64,000 nucleotides of DNA, taken from IMG/VR virus record IMGVR_UViG_3300036832_001118, positions 1-64,000 of that record, one strand, 5' to 3'. How positions within the stretch are numbered: the first letter of the stretch is position 1; every line of letters starts with the position of its first letter. The translations under genes and the position numbers were made by a program. The DNA is from a virus. The notes under the pieces are model-generated. The model was not told the origin of the DNA. It saw only the letters and a program-made list of their open reading frames with translations, and did no database searches. This document shows, in pieces, positions 47,693 through 56,784 of this stretch.

Positions 47693-48379
47693 ATGCACGG
47701 GACCCTGATCCGCGGGATTGACGTGAATGGGCATAGCGTCGGCCCGATCGTCGATATGGACTACAACCCGTTGATCTTCAATCAGCAGAGTATCGACGCC
47801 GCCAAGAACGTGATCTTGACGCCAACAGCCAACATCACGGTCGCAGAGCGCTGGACCAATGAAACCGAATTTATGGTGCAGTATCTCGATCAGCTCAAAC
47901 TCACGCGCGACAGCTGGGTGTTGGACTATGGCTGTGGCGTTGGTCGTCTCGCCAAAGTGATGATCGAGCATTACGGTTGTCAGGTTGTCGGCGTTGATAT
48001 TAGCAAGTCGATGCGCAGTATGGCGCATACCTATGTGCAGAGCGACCGGTTCATGTCCTGCTCGGCGGAGATGTGCGATGCGCTGGCGCCAGACTTCGAT
48101 GTCGCGATTGCGGTTTGGACGCTGCAGCATTGCCGTCGCCCGATCGAGGACATCCAATTTATCTGGCGCAACCTCAATGGCGATGGCCGACTGTTGGTAT
48201 TGAATGAATCATTTCGCTATCTGCCGGTGGTCAACGGCCGCAGTTGCGATTGGGTTGATGATCATCAGGAAGTCTGGGGCGAACTGCGCAGGCTTTTCCA
48301 CCAACATTGGGAACAACCATTCCCGTCTTCACAAGGTCGCTTGGCATTTTACCAGCGGCACGATCAAGCAGAGGAGTAA
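47693..48379 (+). CDS. SAM-dependent methyltransferase
   Basis: The 228-residue protein has motif I WVLDYGCGVGRLAKVMIEHY (residues about 82-101) with the SAM-binding GCGVG, the acidic VVGVDISKSM, and the later AIAVWTLQHC, which are typical of class I methyltransferases. The long N-terminal extension (VGPIVDMDYNPLIFNQQSID) may bind the substrate. With the glycosyltransferase upstream, a sugar or fibre modification is plausible; small molecules or DNA cannot be excluded. Confidence 0.8.
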   Translation: MHGTLIRGIDVNGHSVGPIVDMDYNPLIFNQQSIDAAKNVILTPTANITVAERWTNETEFMVQYLDQLKLTRDSWVLDYGCGVGRLAKVMIEHYGCQVVGVDISKSMRSMAHTYVQSDRFMSCSAEMCDALAPDFDVAIAVWTLQHCRRPIEDIQFIWRNLNGDGRLLVLNESFRYLPVVNGRSCDWVDDHQEVWGELRRLFHQHWEQPFPSSQGRLAFYQRHDQAEE

Positions 48380-48385
48380 AATGCT

Positions 48386-48796
48386 ATGGCGAATATCGGT
48401 TTGTGGGCGCAGAAGAACATGCTTGACTGGGTGCTGTTAGGAGCAGCACCAGCCAAGCCGCCCGGCACCTATGTCGGGCTGAGCCTTGGAGCGCCAACCT
48501 ATCAGACCATGTCGGAGGTGGGTGCTGGCTCTGGTTACAGCCGCATCGGCGCAGCGACGACTTGGTTTACCCCCGCGACTACCGGTGGCGGCGTTGGCAC
48601 GACATGGAACGCGACCGCAGCCACGTTTGGCCCGTTCTCATCCTCGGGGGCGATCAGCGGATTAGTCGTTGTTGACAACGCAACCAGCGCGACCCCCAAC
48701 ATGCTTTGGTACGGCAACTTGGCCACGCCGCGCACCCCGCTGGCGGGTGACTCTCTGGTCCTTGCCAGTAGCGCGCTGGTCATCACCTTGTCCTGA
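48386..48796 (+). CDS. Tail fibre-associated protein (136 aa)
   Basis: The pattern LDWVLLGAAPAKPPGTYVGL, then EVGAGSGYSRIG, is that of small phage virion proteins with ...YVGL...P...EV.G.GY.R. The end (GDSLVLASSALVITLS) also fits this pattern. These proteins are thought to sit on or near fibres. The stop overlaps the next start. Confidence 0.65.
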   Translation: MANIGLWAQKNMLDWVLLGAAPAKPPGTYVGLSLGAPTYQTMSEVGAGSGYSRIGAATTWFTPATTGGGVGTTWNATAATFGPFSSSGAISGLVVVDNATSATPNMLWYGNLATPRTPLAGDSLVLASSALVITLS

Positions 48797-49107
48797 TGGC
48801 GTGGCAACGCGGCGGCTATTGCTGCAGGTGCGGTGACTGCTGCGTCGGGAATCCGTTTCCCGATCCGGATGATCCCAACGCATCGGCGGCGATGAAACTG
48901 CCGCCCGAAGTCAATGGCTATTGCCCGCTGTTTAAGTGGGCAAACCTGCCGGAGGGCCCTGGCTTCTGCAAGGGCCACGCCGGCGCGGTACCGGCGGGAC
49001 GGGAGGACCCATTCTACCTGAATGGCTGCAACGTGTGGCCACAGTCGCCAAGCGAGATTTCTGAGTACAAAAACTGTACCTACTCATTCACCTGGGTTGA
49101 CGACTAG
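48796..49107 (+). CDS. Cys-rich protein (103 aa)
   Basis: The start MAWQRGGYCCRCGDCCVGNP has five Cys in nine residues, and further Cys follow at CPLF, FCKG, GCNV and NCTY. This cluster suggests a metal-binding (zinc or iron-sulfur) protein. It lies between fibre genes, overlapping both neighbours. No family recognised. Confidence 0.6.
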   Translation: MAWQRGGYCCRCGDCCVGNPFPDPDDPNASAAMKLPPEVNGYCPLFKWANLPEGPGFCKGHAGAVPAGREDPFYLNGCNVWPQSPSEISEYKNCTYSFTWVDD

Positions 49108-52100
49108 TGGCAACGAAGACCTGGTACATCCTCAACACAAATGGGGCCAGCCCAAACTTCATGGGCAACCTCCAGGATGGAGGCACCTCTCCGAGTGTAG
49201 CTAATTGCTCCTTCGGCTATGCTCCTGGCAAGCTGGCGATCAATTCCTACTGCAAGTCATTTCTGGGCGCCATCAGCACCAGCAGCACTAGCGGCACGAC
49301 ATCGTACATCAACAGTGCCGCTGGCCCAGGCAAGGGCACCGGCACAAGTACCAGCACGGCCGGTGACAGCTTCGCTACCCCCGTGCCATACTCGGTATCG
49401 TTCGCGGCCGGGACCTGGACCTTCACCTGGAACATGATCGCCAACACTGCCACCCTGACGGGTAGGCTGTGCATGAGGGTGTGGGCCAGCGTTAATCAGG
49501 ACAGCACCAGCGCCAGGGAGCTGACGTCTGGGGCAGTGTTCAGCAATGTGCTGGGCATCTCGACCAGCGGCACGACGCTGACGACATCCTGGTCGGCCCC
49601 TGCCATCACCTTGAACAATGAGTATTTGTTCTTTCAATTAGAGTGGCAGGAGCAGACCAGCACTGGTAGCTCAGTCTCTGACAATGCCTTGTTCCGCCAG
49701 GGCAGCAGCATCGTCAGCGCTTCTGCTGCTGTTGTTGCCAACATCTCTGCGAACCTTGCTGGTGCCGGCGCGCTCACCGCCGACGCGACCATTCTGACTG
49801 TCGCGCTGGGCACGCCGACCGGGCCATCTGGATCGAGCGTCTGGTACAAGTTCGAAGACAGCACGACCACCGACAGCTCGGGCAACAACAACACCGGCAC
49901 ACTGGGCGGTTCGCCACTGCCAGTGCTGGGCACCGGCAAGTTCGGCCAGGGCATGGTGTTCGGCGGCCCCTCTGGCGGAATTGCTGTCCCGTCCGCCGCG
50001 GTTAGCGTTCCGACCGCCACCTCGTCATTCTCGGTCATGGCGTGGGTCAAGACGTCGTTTAATGGCGACGGCCAACCCATATTCGGCGGCCGCACTGGCA
50101 GCAGCACGTCGATCATTGACTTCATGCTCGGTTACAATGGTGTCGACAATGCCGGCACCAACACAGCGTCCATCCTCGTCTGGGCCGACGATGGTTCTGG
50201 CCAGACGCACATCAACGGCACCACGGCCCTCAACGACAATGCGTGGCACCACGTGTGCGTCGTGTTTGATGGCAGCGGTGGCGCCGCGTTATCAGATAAT
50301 TTTAATCGTGCAAATGGCTCGCTCGGTTCCCCCTGGATCAACTCGCCGAGCCTCACTGGGCTCGCCATCGCCAGCAATCAAGTCACGATGGGCAGCGCGG
50401 CCTGGGCGCTGGCGTACTGGGACCCAGCGGTTAACGCCGCCCCCGCCGATCAGTGGGCGTCGGTGGTTTGCTCTGCCGGGACTTTTATGGGTCCGGTGGT
50501 GCGGCATCAGTCCGGTGCATCGTCTGGCTACATGTGCTTCTACAACGGCAATGCCAGCGGCCTGATCTATCTCTACAGTTTTACTGGCGGCACGTTTAAT
50601 TTTCTGAGCAACGCTGTAGGCAGTTGCAACATCGGCGATACGCTGACGCTGCAGGCCGTCGGCTCGACGCTACGGGTGCTCGTTAACGGCGTCTCCACAG
50701 GTACTTTTACCGACACAACCTATTCCAGCGGCCAGCCCGGCATCGCGGCTCAACAAGGCACGCTCGATAATTTCAGTGCGGGTACTACGCAGACACTAAA
50801 ACTCTACGTTGACGGCACCCAGCAGGGTTCGACGACGACGGCGCCGTTGACGTCGGGCATCACGCTCAACAACGCCTATGTCGGCCGCGAGAATGCCCAA
50901 GGCTGGGGCATCACCGGCACCATCGACGACTTCCGGTTCTATCCCAAGGCGCTGACAGTAACCGAGATCGGCACCTTGCTGGTCGGCGTGGCAGGCGCGA
51001 CCACTTGGCAGGGCAGCGCGACCCCAGCAGGTACCGGTGCCCTGACTGTCAATGCCAACTTACTCGCGCAGGCTGCTGCTGTATTAGCTGGCGTTGGTGC
51101 ACAGACTGCTAGTGCATGGCTGTATATGCCAGCATCACTGGCGCCTCTTGCTGGTGTCAGTGCCCTGACTACGACATTGCGGCAGAGCCTGCCTTTCGCC
51201 GCTTCGCCCTTCTCTGGTGTCGGCGCGTTTGCGCCGCTGAATCTGTCGCCGCAACTGGTCAGCAGTGCCAGTTTCAGTGGCGCCGGTCAGGCCAGTTGGC
51301 CGACGATCAATCCGATCAATCAACTGTTGGTAGCTCGGGCAACGTTGGCTGGCGCGAGCAGCGAGTCATCCGCGCTCAACGTCTTGCTTGGTACTACATC
51401 GGCGCTGAGCGGTGCGGGCCAAGCCAACTGGCCGACCACTAATCCCGTCAATCAGCTGCTGGTAGCTTCCAGCTTGCTAGCTGGTGGCAGCGCCTTGGTC
51501 GGCGACGTAACGCGAGTCGTCGGTGCGGGCACCCAGTGGCAGGGCACGGCCCTGTGGGCTGGAGCATCCACGCTCGCTGCGCAAGCAACAGCGATTCTCG
51601 TTGCCTCCTCCAGTCTGGCAGGCAGCGCAGCCCTGACCGTACAAGTTGGTGTCGGGCTCGCCACGACTGCTGCGTTGAGTGGCGCTAGCAGCCAATCGTC
51701 TGCGCTGAGTGTTCTGCTCAGAACCACATCGGCACTGAGTGGTGTCGGCGCTGCTAGTTGGCCAACGATCGATCCTATCGATCAGCTGTTGGCCGCGACC
51801 GCGACGTTGGCCGGTGCCAGCACCTCGGCATCGAGCCTGCTGACGCTGCGGCCGGTCACCGCCACGCTCGCTGGCGCCAGTGCGCAACTCGCCAGCATGA
51901 CGGCGAGGATGCCCAGCGTTGCGGCCTTGGCTGGGGCTGCGACGCTTGCGGGTAGTTTAAGCCAAACTCTCTTGAGCAGTGCGATCTGGGCTGGAGCGGG
52001 CGCGGCTCTCAGCGGCCTGACGCAGCAGCTCTCTGTTAACGTGGCTTCCTTTGCTGCGGTCGGCAATCTTACGGGCGACGCTCCAGTGTTGCGCGCCGCC

Positions 52101-53750
52101 TATGCAACCTTTGCCGGCAGCAGCGCTCTCACCGTCGCTCCGGCGCAATGGCTGACTAGTACTGCCGCATTTGCCGGCGCGGGATCGCTCATAGCCACGC
52201 CGGTCCAATGGCAGGGTATTGCAGCGCTTGCTCCGGGCGCCAGTACCCTCAACGGCGATCTCTTTATTCCTGGCCATAACGCATGGTCGGCGATCCTGAA
52301 CGTCTGGCCAGCGACCGGCACCCTGATCGCTGCCACGACGGCACAGCTTGCGGCAGTTTCGAATCTTGCCGCAGCCTCCACCCTCGCCGGTTCGCTGACG
52401 ACGCGGATGCCGATCAGCGCCGTGGCTACAGGCGCCGGACAACTCAGCGCAACCGCGGCGCAGGCGGTTGCGGCAAAATCGACGCTGGCTGGTGCTGGGC
52501 AATCGGCGGCCACTTCGTCGAGCCTGCAACTGGCTGCAAATGCGAGTGTTTCCGGCGTCGGCGGGCTCACCGGGAATTACTATCAATTACTATCAATTAC
52601 CAGCAGCGTCCTGAACGGCCTCGGTGGTCTCGTCACGACCCCGGCCCAATGGATGCAGACGACCTCCGCGTTGAACGGCGTTGGCGCCCTGGCTGGCGAC
52701 ATCGTCAAGCTCACCGGCGGCCAACTGCGGCCGATCGATGCCGTAGTCTATCTCGGAACGAGTGCGCTGACGGCGCAGACGGCCCAATGGCTGCAAGGCC
52801 TCGTGACATGGTCCGGCGCGGGCGCACTCACCCCACCGTCCGTTTCCGTCATCGAACCTGTGACGCTCTCCCTCGGTGGACAGAGTTCGATGGCCGCGTC
52901 GGCCGCTTTGCGAATGTCCGCGGTCTTCGCGGCGGCTGGCGTCGGTCAGGTCGCGGCTGATCTCGTTCGCTTCACGCCCGGTATACAGCAGGGCTCAGCG
53001 TTGTTGACCGGCGCGTCTTTACTCGTTGCCGCCACCAGCCAGAGTATGGCCGTCAACTTGGCGCTGGCGGGCAATGGGACGCTGACGGGCCTCGGCTCTC
53101 TCAGAATGGCCGCCAGCTCGTTGTGGGCCGGGTCGAGCGTGCTGACGGCGGATCTCGGTCGCCTCGGTCAGGCTACGCAAATCGCGACGGCGCTCGCTGG
53201 GGTTGGTGGGTTCAGCGCCGTTGCCAGTTTGGCGCTACCACTCAAGGCGAGCTTTGGTGCGGCCGGCACGCTGATCGCCGTCGCCCAACAGTTAGCGGCG
53301 CTCGCACCGCAGCCATTGCAGGGCGCTGGTGCGATAAATGCGCGTGCCACCAACCTGATGGCGCTGCAAACGCTGCTCGGCGGCGCCAGCAGTCTGACGG
53401 CTGCGCCCACGCAATTCCAACAGGTCGCCGGCATTCTGGCCGCGGCCGGCTATAGCGCCGCCTACCTCGGTCAGATCCAGCTGCTCAGCCAGCAAATCCT
53501 ATTCGGCACTGGCGTGCTGGGTGCCAACCTGATCCAGACGTCGATCCGGGTTGTCACCGCCACGATCATCGGGCGCCCCAGCGAATCTGGAATCAACGTT
53601 ACCGGGCGCAACCCGAACACCTCCACGGTAACGGGCCAGGACGAGCGTGCCGGGATCAGCGTCACTGGGCGCAAGAGCGCCACCACGGTGACTGGTCAGA
53701 ACCCGCGAACCGGCATCATCGGCCAAGGCGACTTCGTCACTCTGCATTGA
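49107..53750 (+). CDS. Giant adhesin-like tail protein with nested lectin domains and about 40 short repeats
   Basis: The 1547-residue protein starts at GTG 49107. Residues 1-240 are beta-rich. From about 244 a LamG-type domain begins (VWYKFEDSTTTDSSGNNNTG) and is interrupted at about 393 by a second jelly roll of about 165 residues (DNFNRANGSLGSPWINSP), resuming at about 559 (TLKLYVDGTQQGS, GTIDDFRFYPKALT). Residues about 625-1480 contain about 40 units of 16-24 residues with a core LAGAGxLxA. The last 65 residues carry VTGR/VTGQ repeats. The repeats probably form a beta-solenoid stalk. It is the largest gene here and a likely host-range determinant. Confidence 0.75.
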   Translation: MATKTWYILNTNGASPNFMGNLQDGGTSPSVANCSFGYAPGKLAINSYCKSFLGAISTSSTSGTTSYINSAAGPGKGTGTSTSTAGDSFATPVPYSVSFAAGTWTFTWNMIANTATLTGRLCMRVWASVNQDSTSARELTSGAVFSNVLGISTSGTTLTTSWSAPAITLNNEYLFFQLEWQEQTSTGSSVSDNALFRQGSSIVSASAAVVANISANLAGAGALTADATILTVALGTPTGPSGSSVWYKFEDSTTTDSSGNNNTGTLGGSPLPVLGTGKFGQGMVFGGPSGGIAVPSAAVSVPTATSSFSVMAWVKTSFNGDGQPIFGGRTGSSTSIIDFMLGYNGVDNAGTNTASILVWADDGSGQTHINGTTALNDNAWHHVCVVFDGSGGAALSDNFNRANGSLGSPWINSPSLTGLAIASNQVTMGSAAWALAYWDPAVNAAPADQWASVVCSAGTFMGPVVRHQSGASSGYMCFYNGNASGLIYLYSFTGGTFNFLSNAVGSCNIGDTLTLQAVGSTLRVLVNGVSTGTFTDTTYSSGQPGIAAQQGTLDNFSAGTTQTLKLYVDGTQQGSTTTAPLTSGITLNNAYVGRENAQGWGITGTIDDFRFYPKALTVTEIGTLLVGVAGATTWQGSATPAGTGALTVNANLLAQAAAVLAGVGAQTASAWLYMPASLAPLAGVSALTTTLRQSLPFAASPFSGVGAFAPLNLSPQLVSSASFSGAGQASWPTINPINQLLVARATLAGASSESSALNVLLGTTSALSGAGQANWPTTNPVNQLLVASSLLAGGSALVGDVTRVVGAGTQWQGTALWAGASTLAAQATAILVASSSLAGSAALTVQVGVGLATTAALSGASSQSSALSVLLRTTSALSGVGAASWPTIDPIDQLLAATATLAGASTSASSLLTLRPVTATLAGASAQLASMTARMPSVAALAGAATLAGSLSQTLLSSAIWAGAGAALSGLTQQLSVNVASFAAVGNLTGDAPVLRAAYATFAGSSALTVAPAQWLTSTAAFAGAGSLIATPVQWQGIAALAPGASTLNGDLFIPGHNAWSAILNVWPATGTLIAATTAQLAAVSNLAAASTLAGSLTTRMPISAVATGAGQLSATAAQAVAAKSTLAGAGQSAATSSSLQLAANASVSGVGGLTGNYYQLLSITSSVLNGLGGLVTTPAQWMQTTSALNGVGALAGDIVKLTGGQLRPIDAVVYLGTSALTAQTAQWLQGLVTWSGAGALTPPSVSVIEPVTLSLGGQSSMAASAALRMSAVFAAAGVGQVAADLVRFTPGIQQGSALLTGASLLVAATSQSMAVNLALAGNGTLTGLGSLRMAASSLWAGSSVLTADLGRLGQATQIATALAGVGGFSAVASLALPLKASFGAAGTLIAVAQQLAALAPQPLQGAGAINARATNLMALQTLLGGASSLTAAPTQFQQVAGILAAAGYSAAYLGQIQLLSQQILFGTGVLGANLIQTSIRVVTATIIGRPSESGINVTGRNPNTSTVTGQDERAGISVTGRKSATTVTGQNPRTGIIGQGDFVTLH
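51000..53560 (+). repeat. Array of about 40 AGAG-type protein repeats
   Basis: Units such as ATLAGASTSASSLL, AALAGAATLAGSLS and STLAGAGQSAATSS recur throughout residues about 625-1480, with variants starting W, F or L before xG(A/V)(G/S). The DNA is degenerate, so the repeat is a protein-level one and not a recent DNA expansion. Shorter arrays of the same kind lie in the genes at 23104 and 44772. Confidence 0.75.
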
Positions 53751-53763
53751 TCGGAGAGCATCC

Positions 53764-54258
53764 GTGCCCGTCACCTATCACGCCGACATCGATGTCGTGT
53801 CCGGTACCGACTGGACGATTGCCGGCACCCTCTATGACGCCACCGGCAAACTGCTCGACGTCACCAATTGCGCGCTAGCTTGGGTGTTGCTCGATCCGGA
53901 CGGCAATCCAGTTCTGCCGACCGATCTCAACATCACGATCAGTAAGACAGATCCGGTTAATGGTGCCATCCAAATCACCGTGCCGATGCAATACACCTAC
54001 CTGCGGCCAGGCCGTTACACCGATGCACTGCAAGTGACTGAGGGCACTTCGACGGACGTGTTTTGGATGGGGCAACTGCGTTGCGCCGCTAACCCGCTCA
54101 ACGTGTTCAACAACATCGTTGAACAGCCCGTCCCGCCGCCAGCACCCACTTCTTCCTACGAAGAAGCGTTGGTTGTCGTGCCGCAGTGGTGGTGGACGGT
54201 GCCAAATGCAGCCGCGCCCTACTACCCCTACTACCCCTACTACGGGGGTTGGTGGTGA
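53764..54258 (+). CDS. Hypothetical virion protein (164 aa)
   Basis: Residues 1-120 form an immunoglobulin-like beta domain (DWTIAGTLYDATGKLLDVTN, then PVNGAIQITVPMQYTYLRPG) resembling N-terminal parts of baseplate upper proteins. The end is Pro/Tyr/Trp-rich, with YYPYYPYYGGWW encoded by imperfect 12-base repeats. It starts at GTG 53764, after GGAGAG, and overlaps the lysis gene by GTGA. Confidence 0.6.
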   Translation: MPVTYHADIDVVSGTDWTIAGTLYDATGKLLDVTNCALAWVLLDPDGNPVLPTDLNITISKTDPVNGAIQITVPMQYTYLRPGRYTDALQVTEGTSTDVFWMGQLRCAANPLNVFNNIVEQPVPPPAPTSSYEEALVVVPQWWWTVPNAAAPYYPYYPYYGGWW

Positions 54259-54734
54259 CGTCGCCGTGGCCGCACGACGATCAGATTAGCTTGATGCGAT
54301 TCTACGGCCGTCCTGGCCGGGTGGCGATGGGCAACGTGCTGGTGCCCTGGCACATGATCTACAACGAACCACCGCATCCGACGATTCAGCATTTCGCGAT
54401 GCACGTCAAATGCGTGGCCGCGATGAACCGTATCTTGCAGGCCATCTGGGACCACTACGGCCATTCGCAGGAAGCCATCGAAGAAGTAGGCATGAATATC
54501 TGGGGCGGCGCCTACAACCCGCGCAAGATCCGCGGCTCTAACCGCTGGTCGACGCACGCGTTTGGTGCCGCGGTCGATTTCGACCCTGATCATAACGAGA
54601 TGAACTTCTCACCGCATAATCCGCACAAGATGGCGCAGCCGGTGATCGACTGCTTCAAGGCTGAGGGCGCGTTCTGGGGTGGTGATTTCAGGGGCCGAAA
54701 AGATCCCATGCATTTTCAGTTTGCGCACGAATGA
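54255..54734 (+). CDS. M15-type peptidase (L-alanyl-D-glutamate or D-Ala carboxypeptidase-like endolysin)
   Basis: The motif RWSTHAFGAAVDFDPDHN supplies the SxHxxGxAxD zinc signature of M15 peptidases, and KDPMHFQF gives the last His. The 159-residue length matches single-domain peptidase endolysins. It cuts peptide bonds of peptidoglycan. The start is GTG 54255, overlapping the previous stop. Without a signal peptide it needs a holin. Confidence 0.82.
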   Translation: MTSPWPHDDQISLMRFYGRPGRVAMGNVLVPWHMIYNEPPHPTIQHFAMHVKCVAAMNRILQAIWDHYGHSQEAIEEVGMNIWGGAYNPRKIRGSNRWSTHAFGAAVDFDPDHNEMNFSPHNPHKMAQPVIDCFKAEGAFWGGDFRGRKDPMHFQFAHE

Positions 54735-54740
54735 GGTCTC

Positions 54741-55595
54741 ATGCAAGCCAACTACGACAAGTTCATCCGGCGCGTCATCGCCATGTATGAGGGTGGGTAT
54801 TGCAACGATTTTGGCGACCCCGGCGGGCCGACGAAATTTGGCATCACCTGCTATGACCTGGCGCAGCACATGGGACGGAGGATGCAATCAAAAGCCGCCT
54901 GGGCGCCGATCGTGCGTGCCATGTCGTTGCAGACCGCCGAAGAAATCTATGCGAGCAAGTATGCGACTAAGGATCGCTTTAACGAACTGGAGTCGGGCAG
55001 CGACTGTGTGATCCTCGACTACGGGATCAATAGCGGTGTGCTGCGGCCGGTGTGGATTGCACAAAAAATCACTGGCCGCCCGCGCTCCAATATCTTCAAT
55101 GACGATCTGGTCAAAGCGATCAACGACTATTCGGCGCATCGTTTCGTCGAACGTATGTGCGATGAGCGCATGACGTTCCTACGTGGGCTCGCTATCTGGC
55201 CACGCTTTCGTGGCGGCTGGTCAACGCGTGTCGCCGACCTGCGGCGCTATTGTACGAGCCTTGCCAATGACCAGCCGGTCGCGCCCCCAAGGGATGTCGT
55301 CTCCGATCACGTCGCATCTGTGAAGACGGCGCAGCGCGAATACAATCAACTCTATCAGCTGCATCTCGACGTTGATGGGTTTGAGGGGCCCGAGACCAGG
55401 GCCGTCACCCGCCGCTTCCAACAAGAGTATGGGCTCGAGGTCGACGGCATCATCGGTGAGCACACCATGGCCAAACTGGCGGAAGTCGTGCCGCCGGTGC
55501 CGGGCGTGCTTTCGTTGTTCGAGGACGAAGCGCCGGAAGCCATGGCCAAGGGTGTCGAAAACGTTAGCGACATCCATTTGGAGTACGAACATTGA
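54741..55595 (+). CDS. GH108-type muramidase endolysin with peptidoglycan-binding domain
   Basis: Residues 1-175 fit the GH108 family: YEGGYCNDFGDPGGPTKFGI, with catalytic Glu17, and the DYGINSGVLRPVWIAQ segment of PG-binding-3. Residues about 198-250 are a PG-binding-1 domain (YQLHLDVDGFEGPETRAVTR, RFQQEYGLEVDGIIG). The enzyme cuts the glycan chain. It starts with GAGG upstream and follows the M15 peptidase by six bases. Confidence 0.88.
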   Translation: MQANYDKFIRRVIAMYEGGYCNDFGDPGGPTKFGITCYDLAQHMGRRMQSKAAWAPIVRAMSLQTAEEIYASKYATKDRFNELESGSDCVILDYGINSGVLRPVWIAQKITGRPRSNIFNDDLVKAINDYSAHRFVERMCDERMTFLRGLAIWPRFRGGWSTRVADLRRYCTSLANDQPVAPPRDVVSDHVASVKTAQREYNQLYQLHLDVDGFEGPETRAVTRRFQQEYGLEVDGIIGEHTMAKLAEVVPPVPGVLSLFEDEAPEAMAKGVENVSDIHLEYEH

Positions 55596-56377
55596 TCCAC
55601 TATTTCGGCAAGAAGTCTGCGCGCCTTGGCGCCATCCGATTCATGGCGACCTCGTATGTTGACCTGGCGCGGCTGCCGACACCGCCGATCGTGTTCGGCC
55701 ATGTCAACAATAGTTGGCCATTCTTGACTCTCGGAAACGATGCATGCGGAAATTGCGTGTGGGCAGGCGCGGCACACGAGACGCAGATTTTCCGCGCAGC
55801 AACACGCAAGCCATGGCCGCGCTTCACCGACGATAGTGTCGTCAGCGTTTACAGTCAGCAAACCGGCTACGTGCCTGGCGTGCCATCGACCGATGATGGC
55901 ACCGACATGCAGGCGGCGGCGGAGTTTCGTCGCGTCACCGGTATGCCCGATGCGGATGGCGCACTGCATTTCATCAAGGCTTATGCCACCATTCCCATCA
56001 CTAACGATCAGCACATGCTGGACCTGATCGTCAAACTGACCTTTGCTTTTGGCGTGATCGGCTGTGGATTTCGCATGCAACAGGCGCAGGGGACGCAGTT
56101 TGATCAGAAGCAGCCATGGAGCCTGATGCGCGGGTCGCCGATTGTTGGCGGCCACTATGTGCCCGTCGTTGGTCGCAACTCACGGGGCAATCTGGTTGGC
56201 ATCAGCTGGGGCCGCACTACCGCAATCACCCCGGTTTTCATGATGGAGCAGCTGGATGAAATGATCGTCTATCTGAGCCGCGAGTATCTGACGGCCGGAG
56301 GTCACACTCCCGAACTCTTGCAGGAAGCCCAACTCGACGCCGACTTAGCCACACTTTCCATCCCCTCCCATGCATAA
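55592..56377 (+). CDS. Papain-like cysteine-protease-fold protein (261 aa)
   Basis: The sequence MIHYFGKKSARLGAIRF, with later GNDACGNCVWAGAAHETQIF and GGHYVPVVGRNSRGNLVGIS, WGRTTAIT, recalls a family of 230-270-residue proteins from soil bacteria and phages with a GDC/GNC loop and a GGHA motif. Cys55 and the His of GGHY are likely catalytic or catalytic-like. It starts at TTG 55592 (TTGA overlap), or at ATG 55643. It may process wall peptides or a virion protein. Confidence 0.65.
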   Translation: MIHYFGKKSARLGAIRFMATSYVDLARLPTPPIVFGHVNNSWPFLTLGNDACGNCVWAGAAHETQIFRAATRKPWPRFTDDSVVSVYSQQTGYVPGVPSTDDGTDMQAAAEFRRVTGMPDADGALHFIKAYATIPITNDQHMLDLIVKLTFAFGVIGCGFRMQQAQGTQFDQKQPWSLMRGSPIVGGHYVPVVGRNSRGNLVGISWGRTTAITPVFMMEQLDEMIVYLSREYLTAGGHTPELLQEAQLDADLATLSIPSHA

Positions 56378-56388
56378 GGAGAACTAGC

Positions 56389-56784
56389 ATGCTGTCCTAC
56401 CTGAAAGGGGCCGCCGCTGCTATCGCGCTGGCCGCACTGGTCGCGTGTTCGCAGAGCGGCCAAGCGCCCGATGCCACCCTCACGCTGGAGCAAATTCAGA
56501 ACTCCATCAAGGCCACCTGCAACTATGTGCCGACCATCGAGAGTATTGCCTCGCTGGCGGCGACAATCACCAGTACGATCAATCCAGCTGCGGGCGCTGC
56601 CGCTACGGTCGGCGTCGCGGTCGGCTCGGCGCTGGTGGCCGATGTCTGCAAGGCCGTGACGGCACAGCAGGCGATGCTGAAGAGTTCAGCCAAGCCCGGC
56701 GAGCCTCTGAAAGAGCGAACCCTTGACGTCACCGTCAACGGCGTCTCCGTGCATGGTACGTTGGTCCCGGAGAATAAGACATGA
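56389..56784 (+). CDS. Small lipoprotein (131 aa)
   Basis: The signal peptide AAAAIALAALVAC ends in the lipobox LVAC with Cys20, so it is probably anchored to a membrane by lipid. The rest is Ala/Thr-rich and beta at the end (RTLDVTVNGVSVHGTLVPEN). Located among lysis genes, it could be an outer-membrane spanin-like subunit, though it is longer than Rz1. Binding site AAGGAGA precedes ATG 56389. Confidence 0.6.
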   Translation: MLSYLKGAAAAIALAALVACSQSGQAPDATLTLEQIQNSIKATCNYVPTIESIASLAATITSTINPAAGAAATVGVAVGSALVADVCKAVTAQQAMLKSSAKPGEPLKERTLDVTVNGVSVHGTLVPENKT

